This document shows, one piece after another, positions 32,400-43,178 of a stretch of 64,000 nt of DNA (position 1 is its first letter; every line of letters begins with the position of its first letter). The notes under the pieces are model-generated. The model did not search any database. It was not told the origin of the DNA and saw only the letters and a list, made by a program, of their open reading frames with translations. The position numbers were made by a program, and so were the translations under genes. The DNA comes from Hofstenia miamia (taxonomy: Eukaryota > Xenacoelomorpha > Acoela), in the NCBI GenBank assembly GCA_004352715.1, contig SCFE01000006.1:1286614-1350613 (forward strand), read 5' to 3'.

Positions 32400-33480
32400 A
32401 ATTTTTTGAGCATAATAACCAGGAGTTATTGAAAATAGTTTAATCGCAAAATACCCGTATTGTATCAAAGGCATCAACCATTTTATCCCCGATTTTCAAA
32501 TAGTTTTCTCCAAGACTATTAGGACATTTGGAAATCAAGTGACCTAGACACAATTATAGGTAAGTGCGCTTCCTACTATGATTAAAATTTATGATAGAAA
32601 TTATGTGATTAAATTACGTCAAAATCTTTTTCAATGAACTACTTGGAATTTTTTATTTTCAATTTCTCCAATATCAGAATTAAACATGAAAATATTAACT
32701 TTTTCTCAAGGAAAAATCAGATTTTGCAAAACTCTCAAAATCATCTAAAGTCATGGTGCATGTATGTAACAGCTAGCATAAGCTCTTTTGTTTTCCGTTC
32801 AGGCGCGGCTTTGGCCGAAGTGACTTCTGAATCCACACAAAGACAAATTCGCGACGAGGCGCAAATGAAAAAAACAAAATAAAAGAGGAGACGATTTTTT
32901 ATCAAGTGGTGTTTTTAAATTTTAACATCTTTATTATTATTTAGTGAGTTATGAGTGCTTAAAATTATTTATACAAACCATCACAAATTGTGAGAATTGC
33001 CTGAGTTATTTGGGTTAATTTTTCTCTACAATTAGGAAAGAATGGGTTTACTAGATTTCTTTGGAAATAAATCACTCATAGATTTATTTTTTGGTTTCAG
33101 ATTATGTATCAGACTACAAATATCTTTACTCTGAACAATCTTATTATTATTGAATGAGAAATAATTAATTTGACCCATATGAAGTGACCAGCAATCCATG
33201 GCTTAAGGAACATTTCGCGATCTTCTTAAGAAAAAAGAGCTATTAATCTTAAACTGCCTAGCTTCTATTATATAGAACAAACCGTTTTCGATATTTGCAA
33301 GGAATTTCTCCAAGTTTATTAGCAAATTTTTAAATTGTGAGGCATGGTCATGTCTTTCAGGGAACATGCTTTAATAATGCATGTTGAAAACTTCAGTTAA
33401 AGCGTATTGCTGTGTCTGACGTTGTTGAAAAGATTAAAAATTTTTCTTTGAAAATTTCGAAATTTTAAGAAATACCAAAT
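32400..33480 (+). repeat. Dispersed repeat family, copy 3
   Basis: Matches copies 1 and 2 at TTTTCTCCAAGACTATTAGGA, AAAGAGGAGAC followed by GTGGTGTTTTT, GAGTTATGAGTGCTTAAAATT (as at 19465), AACAAACCGTTTTC.ATATTTGCAA and GCGTATTGCTGTGTCTGA. A CAGGCGCGGCTTTGGCCG segment at 32801, resembling a hAT terminus, lies within it, but no matching right end was found. Confidence 0.45.
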
Positions 33481-33512
33481 TCTCTCCATACCTAATGTTC
33501 ATTTATTTATAA

Positions 33513-33626
33513 ATTTAACATACTAAGCAGTAATCGACCAGAGTACTGGTTGATCAAGTTTGTTTATTAACTGCTGGGCACTTGATCGACTAGCACTCTG
33601 GCTGATTAATGCTTACTATGTTAAAT
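33513..33626. ncRNA. Long hairpin (47-nt arms, 20-nt loop), miRNA-like or foldback
   Basis: Arms 33513-33559 and 33580-33626 are inverted copies with about 39 of 47 positions paired, before counting G-U pairs. The left contains ACCAGAGTACTGGTTGATCAAGT and the right its imperfect complement. The size and mismatch spacing suit a pre-miRNA, but a decayed MITE or chance foldback cannot be excluded. It is the strongest single hairpin noticed in the unique DNA. Confidence 0.35.
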
Positions 33627-33961
33627 CTATATGCACAATAAAGTTCGATCGATGCTTCAAATACTCATTTAAAAATGTTTAAGATTTGACAAAAATTGAA
33701 CGAGGTATACTCGGCCAAAGTAGGCCAACTCGACAAAAAATTTTAAATCTTTTACGTTTTTTGAATCTAGCTAATTTGATCTTGGGTTCTTGGCTTTTGG
33801 TCTTTGAGATGAAGTCTTCCTCTAGTGTTGCTCTTTCGAATGAGCTATAAACTTCCAAAATCCATGGAGTAAAACATTAGGAACAAAATTTCTCATTTTG
33901 GCTACCTTGAGGCATATTTTTTTCTAATAAAGGTCGAATCGTCGCTAGCCAATGGCTATTA

Positions 33962-35127
33962 GCCAATCGGATTACAGATAAATTTTAGATAATGGATTAA
34001 CGTTTTAAAGCGACGGAAGCAGACAGACAGTAACGTTTGGATTCTTTATATTGAGTAATTTCAAAATTTTGATGTGTGCTGTGCACATATATCAACTTCT
34101 AGAATGGATGATCAAATTTTCATTTGGTTCAATTTTCAAAATATTTACAAAGCACAGGGTATTATAACATTAGATGATTTGTATAGTAATGCAAGCAGAC
34201 GACTTGTTGCCATTTTTCCTACTGCTCTTATTCATGTTTATATTTGTTTTTTTTGCTATGTTTTGTAGATAGTTTATCAATTTTAAAATTAGCCTTGAAG
34301 TTCCGGATTAGTAGTTTTTCTAGTTTCTTTCACAGTACAATGCTTTTCTTTAACTCTGTTTAAAAACAATTTTATTGTCTCTTGTCCAGTGGCGTACACA
34401 AGGGGAAACATGGTGGAATTTCCCCACGTCAGGTTTTCAAAACTGACTTTGATTGGTTAAATCACAAAAATGTTCGGCAAAAACATTAAAAATATTTTAA
34501 AAACTAAGTCGGGAATCGCATTTTTAGCGTCTATTTTTTACATATTTTTGCAAAAAAAACAGCGTACGCCCTGCTCCTATCCTTACAATCTACGAATTTT
34601 TATCGATTCTATCCAAACATTAAGTAAAAAAGTATCTAAACTGGTAACAGCTATTATTAGCAGCAAAAAGGTTGCTGTTTTCTGTTAACAGCTTCTTTAG
34701 CTGTTAATAACAAAATGGGAGGCCCTGCTTATTTTTGAATTTATTCATTTACCACTGAAAACTATAATTTGAGTATGAACTGAGATAAGCTTAAAGGCCC
34801 TGAACTTTCTTTCTGTAGCAGTTATCTGTCATATAACCTATTTAACAAATTAATTTTCGGTGTGTAGCAAGGTTATAAATAATAAAAGTTATTTCTAGGT
34901 TCAAAAATTAATCGAATAACCCGAACTTTTTCCCAGTTTAGCGGTTAAAAGGCAACGTAGCAGTAATTGAAATCTGCTGATCTTCATAATACAGTCAACT
35001 AGTGATGTACTCGAGTTGGTGATCAGGGGTTCTCAGTCGATTGGGGATTACGCCCCCTTGTTAAGTTTTGGTCAAAATGTAACATAAAAATGAACATTTG
35101 GAATCCTCATCGTTAATTATTTATTAG
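33962..35127. repeat. 1.17 kb block, first copy
   Basis: Repeated at 35129-36297 after a single N at 35128. The two copies are identical by eye except for a 3-bp length change near 34555. It contains a hAT-like MITE and an open frame (34074-34268) with FNFQNIYKAQGIITLDDLYS. The N and near-identity argue for an unmerged contig overlap or allele rather than a true tandem duplication. Confidence 0.85.
34387..34573. mobile_element. hAT-like MITE, 187 bp
   Basis: The left end CAGTGGCGTACACAAGGGG is inverted at the right end as GCGTACGCCCTG. It is homologous to the element at 47464 (both have ACATGGTGGAAT, CGTCAGGTTT and TTTTGATTGGTTAAATC-like blocks). The flanking octamers CTCTTGTC and CTCCTATC agree at 6 of 8 positions. 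Confidence 0.65.
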
Positions 35128-35128
35128 N

Positions 35129-36297
35129 GCCAATCGGATTACAGATAAATTTTAGATAATGGATTAACGTTTTAAAGCGACGGAAGCAGACAGACAGTAA
35201 CGTTTGGATTCTTTATATTGAGTAATTTCAAAATTTTGATGTGTGCTGTGCACATATATCAACTTCTAGAATGGATGATCAAATTTTCATTTGGTTCAAT
35301 TTTCAAAATATTTACAAAGCACAGGGTATTATAACATTAGATGATTTGTATAGTAATGCAAGCAGACGACTTGTTGCCATTTTTCCTACTGCTCTTATTC
35401 ATGTTTATATTTGTTTTTTTTGCTATGTTTTGTAGATAGTTTATCAATTTTAAAATTAGCCTTGAAGTTCCGGATTAGTAGTTTTTCTAGTTTCTTTCAC
35501 AGTACAATGCTTTTCTTTAACTCTGTTTAAAAACAATTTTATTGTCTCTTGTCCAGTGGCGTACACAAGGGGAAACATGGTGGAATTTCCCCACGTCAGG
35601 TTTTCAAAACTGACTTTGATTGGTTAAATCACAAAAATGTTCGGCAAAAACATTAAAAATATTTTAAAAACTAAGTCGGGAATCGCATTTTTAGCGTCTA
35701 TTTTTTACATATTTTTGCAAAAAAAAACACAGCGTACGCCCTGCTCCTATCCTTACAATCTACGAATTTTTATCGATTCTATCCAAACATTAAGTAAAAA
35801 AGTATCTAAACTGGTAACAGCTATTATTAGCAGCAAAAAGGTTGCTGTTTTCTGTTAACAGCTTCTTTAGCTGTTAATAACAAAATGGGAGGCCCTGCTT
35901 ATTTTTGAATTTATTCATTTACCACTGAAAACTATAATTTGAGTATGAACTGAGATAAGCTTAAAGGCCCTGAACTTTCTTTCTGTAGCAGTTATCTGTC
36001 ATATAACCTATTTAACAAATTAATTTTCGGTGTGTAGCAAGGTTATAAATAATAAAAGTTATTTCTAGGTTCAAAAATTAATCGAATAACCCGAACTTTT
36101 TCCCAGTTTAGCGGTTAAAAGGCAACGTAGCAGTAATTGAAATCTGCTGATCTTCATAATACAGTCAACTAGTGATGTACTCGAGTTGGTGATCAGGGGT
36201 TCTCAGTCGATTGGGGATTACGCCCCCTTGTTAAGTTTTGGTCAAAATGTAACATAAAAATGAACATTTGGAATCCTCATCGTTAATTATTTATTAG
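35129..36297. repeat. 1.17 kb block, second copy
   Basis: Second copy of 33962-35127. It differs by three extra bases in an A-run region, which adds one codon to the open frame at 35637-35858 relative to 34470-34688. It carries the same MITE at 35554-35743. Confidence 0.85.
35554..35743. mobile_element. hAT-like MITE, copy in duplicated block
   Basis: Same element and same flanks as 34387-34573, carried by the block duplication rather than by an independent insertion. Confidence 0.6.
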
Positions 36298-36309
36298 TAC
36301 AGCCCTGTA

Positions 36310-36461
36310 GTCAACCCTCGATTATCCGTCACCATTGTAAATCAACGAAGCGACGCGTAAGCAAGGTCACAAATTTATGATATCTTGCCTGTGTGAAATG
36401 CCTAAAATCGACGTAACCCGAAGGCGGAGCATAAAAGCGTGGCGGATAATCGAGGGTTGAC
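36310..36461. mobile_element. pogo/Tigger-like MITE, 152 bp
   Basis: Terminal inverted repeats GTCAACCCTCGATTATCCG are perfect over 19 bp at both ends and match at 22 of 23 when extended. Both sides are flanked by TA, the Tc1/mariner-pogo target. The CCCTCGATTATCCG core is typical of pogo-class termini (from memory). No transposase is present inside. Confidence 0.75.
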
Positions 36462-36463
36462 TA

Positions 36464-37527
36464 TCAATCAATGAATTCTTTGCAGTACTTATGCAGATCG
36501 ACTTAACTATTATTCTAACCTTCAATAAATTGGCACATTGAAGTATATAATAACTTCTACTATTTTCCAGAAATTTCTCAACAAAAATCTAAATATCTGC
36601 AATCCAATCAAATTATGAGTATTTTGACACATGCAGACTATTTTACAAACATTGTTTTTTTTTCAAGTCAGCTAATGATACTTTTTTAGTGGCATAATAA
36701 AAAATGAGAAAATCTATAGATTTAAATATGTATTGCACAATTAACTTAAAAAAGTTGTTTTCTAAATCAAGGTCAGTTAAGCTTTAGAATTGTTACATTA
36801 CAAGTTGTTGCAAAAATCAGAAAGATTTGAAAAAAATTGAATCCCAAGCATACATAGAATATTCCAAAATGTTTGCTTTAAACTACATAAACCATTTCTC
36901 ATTTTGATTAAATAAAACTTTCTAATTTCAACATTACTATGTGAAACAAGAGAACCTTTGCGTTTAATACAGTTTTTTTGCAGAAAAAATTAAATGAACA
37001 AAATTTATGAGTGTGGAATAATGTACTAAATCCTTTTAGGCTAACTTCTAGTTCTAAGTACATAAATCTTTGGCTAAGAAATTATTATAAACATCACATT
37101 TTTCCGTGATCTGAGTTATTCGACATAAATGGAAGAGATTCATTTTATTAATAACTATTATTGTATGCAGAGAAGTTAAGGGCGTCATAGCTCGGTCGTG
37201 TGTTTGTAAATTTTTAAAAGTTTATTACAATATTTGTCTTATGAGGTTTTATGAAAATATTTATAGTGTAACTACACTATGATTGGATATCTTTTTTCTA
37301 ATTAATGACCTTCTGTGCCCTGTTTATAAAACAGTAATCTGAGTATTAAATTTGCAAATTTGATACAAATAGGATGTATTCGATTACAAGATCCCTAGCT
37401 AAAAAGTCTTGGTTCACCCTCTGGCACCGACCAGTTATTCCACAATTACACTTATTTGCCTAGAATCATTAACTGTTCTGCATGAAAATGCCAAAACGCA
37501 AATCTTAAGAATACTTATTCGATTAAT

Positions 37528-37562
<35 letters not shown>

Positions 37563-39080
37563 TAGATTAAATTTATTGTTTTGTTCTATTGAAAAAAAAT
37601 ATTTTTTATCCAAAGTATTACTTTGATTTTTCGTTCTAAATGGCTATGATTACAACAGTATATAAAAGTAAAGTGCTAAGTAATCGCTTTATCAAGTTAC
37701 AAAAAAATGCGCGATGTCGACAATTAAATGCACCATGTCTGAATCTTATCAGTTTCTTATTAGGTAATTTAGATTTCGTAAAAATATATACACGATATCA
37801 GCTACAGGGGTATGGCTGCTGCAAAAAAAACATAAAACGGCAGTGTTTACTGCTTCCTAGATATTGCACATGATTTTAATATTTACTATTTTGAAAATGT
37901 TGCTTGCTGATTTAACGTATGATTTGGTGCAACTGTTAAATATTTGTTTTTTACTAAAAGCCAGAATTAGTCATATGTGAAGAAGTCCATTGCACATTTA
38001 ATTTATGTCAATCATAATGGCGTATTCAACATCTTGATGAATACAGTTTTTTTATCACAACATTTGGTTCAAATCTTGTAGCAATATGGCCAAAGCCTCT
38101 GCATGATAAATATACTCACAGACAGGAAGAAAGAGTCTTTTCAATTTTATATAACAGAAATAGTTATATAAAAAGATCGGAAGTATTAAAAAAATTATGC
38201 CTACTAGTTCAAAAACTACCAAGAAATTTTTGGTGTAAAAACCGAAAAGGAGACAATAAAAAGCCCTTGTTTTGAATTTTAATATCTGCACATTCAAAGA
38301 TTTTGTTGTCATCTGCTCTCAAATGTAGTGAGGCATATTAAAGTAATAAATATTTTTTTTACATTTATAATATTTGATTTGACGAACAAAAATACAATTT
38401 TGAGAGGAAAGCATTTGACTATATATTCTGAGATATAGGATTAATAAACTGATAACATTTTAATTTTTTGAAATAATTTGAGTGTAACAAAAATGTGCTG
38501 CTATTAATATAAGTCGTAGATGCTTAAAATAGTATGTAAACTTTAGTCAATTCTTACTTTTAAATTATGAATATACATTTGTTAGTATATTTTTTTTCGA
38601 ATTATGATGTCATTGATAGGTAATAATTCGAAATTTTCGATAATCTCTGATACCGCAGGAATGTCTGTTATGTTTGCAAAACTTGTAAAAATTAGACTAT
38701 ATTGCTTATAAACTGCCCTTTCTCAGAGGTAAATTAGTGGAAATTGGCGTATTAATTCTTGTTTCTGAAGGCAAAGATGACAGAAAAACAGCTCAGGTGA
38801 TGAAATGTTTTTTCTACTCCAACATATTTTATTTTTATTTCAATGTGGGCTGGAGTCCCACACGGAATCGAAAGTCAATTCTGAGGGCTGTCACAAGCTG
38901 GCTATAAACAAAAGAACTTATGCAGTGATTGTGCAGAACGTAAAGGAGAGCAGAAACCCTGTGATCTGAACTAGATTATTTTTTTGGTCTTTTAAAGGTG
39001 CTGTTTGTAAAGTGTCGAAAAGAAAGCAGGAAGTTCTGCCGACGTTTTTCATTTAGATTTAGATCATTTAAGTTGCATAG
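36464..39080. other. AT-rich DNA with an (AT) run and no firm gene
   Basis: Contains (AT)n at 37531-37560. A plus-strand frame of 77 codons (37640-37873) and a minus-strand one of 85 (38312-38055, hydrophobic) are unrecognised. Around 38855-38942 is a less AT-rich patch with an acceptor-like CTGGAG and donor-like AAC|GTAAAG bounding a frame containing HTESKVNSEGCHKLAINK, a weak exon candidate. Confidence 0.3.
37531..37560. repeat. (AT)n microsatellite
   Basis: About 15 uninterrupted AT dinucleotides. Confidence 0.95.
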
Positions 39081-39118
39081 ACTTGTTACTTTGTGTAAAA
39101 GGTGAAGCTAGTTTCCAG

Positions 39119-39251
39119 TTACTTAGTACATTCCTTGTGTGTAGAAGATCAGTTTCTTACCGCTATTTTATTAGAGAATTTTGTTCACTTATCTTGTATA
39201 CATGTAGCTGCTTATCAAATTGGTTTTACACTAGAGCAATTCTGGAAATAA
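39119..39251 (+). CDS. Candidate terminal exon, unrecognised
   Basis: After the acceptor AGTTTCCAG one frame stays open for 43 codons to TAA, with protein-like composition: SLCVEDQFLTAILLENFVHL and IHVAAYQIGFTLEQFW. A second frame is also open over most of this interval, so the choice rests on residue composition and the acceptor. No partner exon was identified. Confidence 0.22.
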
Positions 39252-39875
39252 GCTTTTGTCAAAATATAAGTTACGTTTCTTTAGCTTGATTGAAATACTG
39301 AATTAAAAACTAAAATTAATTATAGAGGTCTTAAGAAACCAATCAGAACACTGGAACTTTGAATTTAACAAGAAAATTCATGCAAATAAAGCAGATGTTC
39401 AGAACGTTTTATTTGCATGTATTTAATTTGTGGAATATACTAAATAGGAAAAAAAATAATTTTATCTATATGTTTCCGATGAATAAATTGCAGATAAATT
39501 GTTTTACCTCCTTGAATTTTGAAATAATCCTTGGAGGTTTAATAAACTTGTTTAAAAGAATGAAAAGCCCTTATGTTTTGAATAATAGTTCGCCACCAGA
39601 ATAATTTATTGATTACAATTAGTGCATTAAGTTCATATCAATAAACCAGTACTATATCAAGGGAAACTCCTTGGAATTTCGGGGATAAGCATAGTAAAGA
39701 TTTCTTTTTAAGTGAAGCATAGTTTACTCTCGTTGTAAACGGCTCCAACGAAATAGTAAGTTCAGTGTTGAATGAAAACTGTCTATTGGGCATATGCTCA
39801 GAGGTTATTCGATTCAGATTGTAATTTAGTTGTAAGTGGTGAATAAAATAGAAGAACCTTTTAGTAATATATTGC

Positions 39876-40055
39876 AAGTGGATGCGCAAGCAGGGGCAGA
39901 GGAGCAGTTGCCCCCCTAAAATTGCAAATTCAGAAGAAACCTCTCTAAATTTTATAACCTAAACAGTTAATGCACTCTTAATTAGTTAGAATCGGGTAGG
40001 TAAGATATGTACTTAACCCCTCAACCCTAACGAAGATTCGTTCCCGCCGCCACTG
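39876..40055. mobile_element. hAT-like MITE, 180 bp, perfect 8-bp target duplication
   Basis: TATATTGC occurs directly before (39868-39875) and directly after (40056-40063) the element. The right end inverts to CAGTGGCGGCGGG and the left reads AAGTGGATGCGC, with a G-rich block GCAGGGGCAG inside, the usual look of hAT termini. The 8-bp duplication is exact. Confidence 0.7.
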
Positions 40056-40063
40056 TATATTGC

Positions 40064-42569
40064 TAATTGAAGCAAATATATTGCAATACATTTATTGGTG
40101 CAGAATTTCCTCGCAAAATATTGTAAAATAGTGCAATGTATTGCAACATATTCAAATATCATTGGAAGGCGATTCTTAGAAAGTATTCTTGTTTAATTTG
40201 TTATTTGTTATGTTTTTTAGCTTCAGTTTTAAGAAATATCGAGACTACTATTTGATACTACTTGATCAATAATTTTGTGAAGATTGATTCCGCTTTTAGG
40301 ATTTTTACGTATGAACATCATCTTGGTAATCTTTCTTATCTAACTTGTGAAGCACATGAATTCTGTGGCATTATTGCAAACTTGTTCATGGATCTGGATT
40401 TGAAAATGCTATTCATGACCTCATGGATCCAAAATTTTAGCTCAGTAGTAGTGTCTACTAGAGTAATTAAGGGCAATTCCTGCTGTATTGAATGCAGCAG
40501 ACGTGAGTATTGAGAGTAATGCCATCAAAATTATTTTTGCATAGGAGTATGTGTTGTGAATCTCTCAGGTTATATATTCTGAACATCCTTAAGGATGATT
40601 GAATTCGTGTTCGAAATGGCTACGGATTTGTTATTGTAGTTCTTCTTAGTTTTATCGAAATTTCCACATTTTGTTATCGAAAAAACCGCATTATAGGAAA
40701 ATATCATATGATTGTAGTTGGTACAGCATACTGCTGAGCCCTATTCACTTTGTTAAATTTTCATTATGACCATTTTGCTGTTAGCGCACCCGCTTTTCTT
40801 TGACTACTTACTGTGAATCTTTGAATATCCCATGGATCGCTCCATAATGATTTTATGGCTTTGGAATGAATATGGATCCAAAAAAATCAATGGTTTTCCA
40901 CATATATGTGAACAATGTGCGACTTTCTTACGAAATTCTTCGACCCTTTTGACTGTCATTTTCGTACTCTTGTCATCTACGCTGTTAGTTTCTGTACTTT
41001 CCTTACCTTCATTACTCGAATATCAAAACGAGCTTCTTAGAGACTTAACTTTCCTATAGGTACACATTGAAATTTTAATAGGGTTAAAATATTTAAATCT
41101 TGCCCAGTGAAACCCGAATAACTTAAATTCGACCCGAATCACATTTTTGGCCTTTGGTTGAAAAATTATGTGTTCGAATTTTAAAATGAAAATAATTTGG
41201 AAAAATTTTTGTGAAACAAGTAACAAATTTCAAGTGTATTTGAATTATTAAATATAAAATTAGGTTGAAATACGTGATCGCCTGTCGTTGATCATGAGTC
41301 CACATGACAAAAATCAAGTTCTGATTGCGTCCTTGATGTTTGGTCTCAAAACTTGTTGTTGCAATAACCGTTGAAAGGAAACTCAATATTAGCTTTACAA
41401 AAATGTTTTCTTAATTAAGCTGGTACAGGGTCTATTGAAGCTTACTTATCTATACATCTACAATAATGGACTCGATTTCGTTGTGATTCTATACACTCTT
41501 TTGCATTAGGGGTCACCATGCTTTGAATGGGCTTATAATATTAAATGGTTAATTGAGGAGTGTCATATGCTAAAATTGTGAATAAAAATCATTTTACCAA
41601 TGTATGATGAACACATTTATTACGCATTTCGTTCCTAAAATATTAAAAACACAACATATGGTTTATTCTAAGTTTATTCATTTATTAAATATCTCATACA
41701 GCCCATTGAAATCCCCGTGCATAGCATGGGTAGTTTCCTAGTTATTCATAACAATCTCGGAATACTAAATTGAAATTGCAAATAGCTAATCAAATTTATA
41801 AAAATTGTTTGATTTTTAATAATTTTGCCCTATATGTAAATGACTTATAAATCTAAGAAATATCATCTACATGTAAATAATACTACATTTAAATATTTTG
41901 GAAAGATTATTATCTTTAGTCCGATTTCAACTCGATTTGGAAGTGAATATCTCAGCCCAACACAAGCCCGATTCGCGGATGACCCGTTTTAACTATGATA
42001 CATGTTATAAAGAATAGAATTTAAAAGGGAAAAAGAGTGCTCCATAAAATGTTAACGATAAATTATTACATATATTTTTAATTACTGAAATTAATGATCT
42101 TTCTATGTTGTTTCAGTAATCGTTTTTAAATTATTGCATTCAGGTCAACACAGAGCACATATACTTGTTCTACTCATTCAATTTCTTGATAGACATTGTA
42201 TTTATCCAACAACTCGATAGATCTAAACGATAGCGTGGTGTTCCAGAAGCCTCCACCCTATGTTTTCAGCATTTGCATATAATACATCTTGCTTATTGAA
42301 TAAATTATATACTTATAGCTACTAGTGCAAAACTTCTAAGCATTAGCGAATAGTATGACCATTTCAAATTCAGAACTCAAATTCAAATCTGAAGGCATTT
42401 TACATTCCCTGCTACATAATCAAAACATTTAGAAAATCAAAGATTTAAAAATATATTGAAAATGTATATTAAGTTAAAGTTTTCGTTAATACGTCTTGAA
42501 ATTTCTGGCGTAAATTAAATTTTTCAAATAACTTTAACAATGTATTGATTTCTAATTTGTCGAAACACT
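40064..42569. other. AT-rich DNA with unrecognised open frames
   Basis: Plus-strand frames at 40262-40513 (contains CEAHEFCGIIANLFMDLDLK; ends at a possible donor GTGAGT near 40505) and 40832-41059 (membrane-like STLLTVIFVLLSSTLLVS) are the longest. Neither is recognised. A CCCGAA-word pair lies near 41110-41135 and another at 41965-41990. Confidence 0.3.
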
Positions 42570-42714
42570 TCACCGATTGACGCCGTTTATTTTTGTGATA
42601 TCGGCAGCAGCGTAGGCGGCCATTACATTAATTGCAGCGTTTTGTTGTAACGCCGATTTTACAAGATTATGGTAATCTTCTTGTTTGCATTCGCAACCTG
42701 GACTATATTTTGTA
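42570..42714 (-). CDS. Candidate terminal exon of an unrecognised minus-strand gene
   Basis: After the acceptor TTTATAG (minus strand) a frame reads TKYSPGCECKQEDYHNLVKS, then an alanine-rich part (NVMAAYAAADITKINGVNR) and TGA. It is markedly less AT-rich than its surroundings, which is the main sign of coding. It begins with one base of a split codon that fits the CG left by the next candidate exon upstream (43124-43178). No family is recognised. Paired cysteines (CEC) hint at a secreted or disulphide-bonded protein, which is a guess. Confidence 0.35.
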
Positions 42715-43123
42715 CTATAAATATCAAATTTTTAATAGAAAATGACTATCAAATTTATTCAAAATAATAAACCCTAACATAACATGCCCTAACGTAAACA
42801 AACTCCTGACAACTGTAATCCTTGATTTCAAGTTTATCAACCATTGCGACATGCTGAAAAGTCAAATTATTTCATTACAAATGATTGAATAGTTTGACAG
42901 AGTTATTCGATACACCAAGCTCTAATATAATTAAAAGGCTTGGCACAAAATCTTATAGTTTTAATTATCATTTTATAGCATTATATCATTATTATAAAAT
43001 ACTGAAGATTTCTTTTTTAGATACGACCTGTTGGAGTAGGAGTAGTTAATGTTTAGGTAAATAAATAAATACAGTTAAGTCGCGTATATCTCAACCTTAA
43101 TGTAATCTTACACATAAGTTCAC

Positions 43124-43178
43124 CGGCAGGTCCTTCCATTTGTATAAACATTGGAGCCACCGTGGCCCAAGAGTTTAC
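43124..43178 (-). CDS. Candidate internal exon, same minus-strand gene
   Basis: Bounded on the minus strand by an acceptor CTAG and a donor CCG|GTGAAC. In the phase that joins to 42714 it reads KLLGHGGSNVYTNGRTC. All three frames are open here, and the donor is not ideal, so the choice relies on phase agreement and on the local rise in G+C. The intron would be about 410 bp. Confidence 0.25.

Noticed and set aside
35032-35090. CAGGGGTTCTCA segment resembling a hAT terminus
   Set aside because: No inverted partner or target duplication could be found nearby.
34074-35435. Two identical 64-codon frames taken as a tandem gene pair
   Set aside because: They lie in the block repeated across a single N, so they are probably one locus; no family was recognised.
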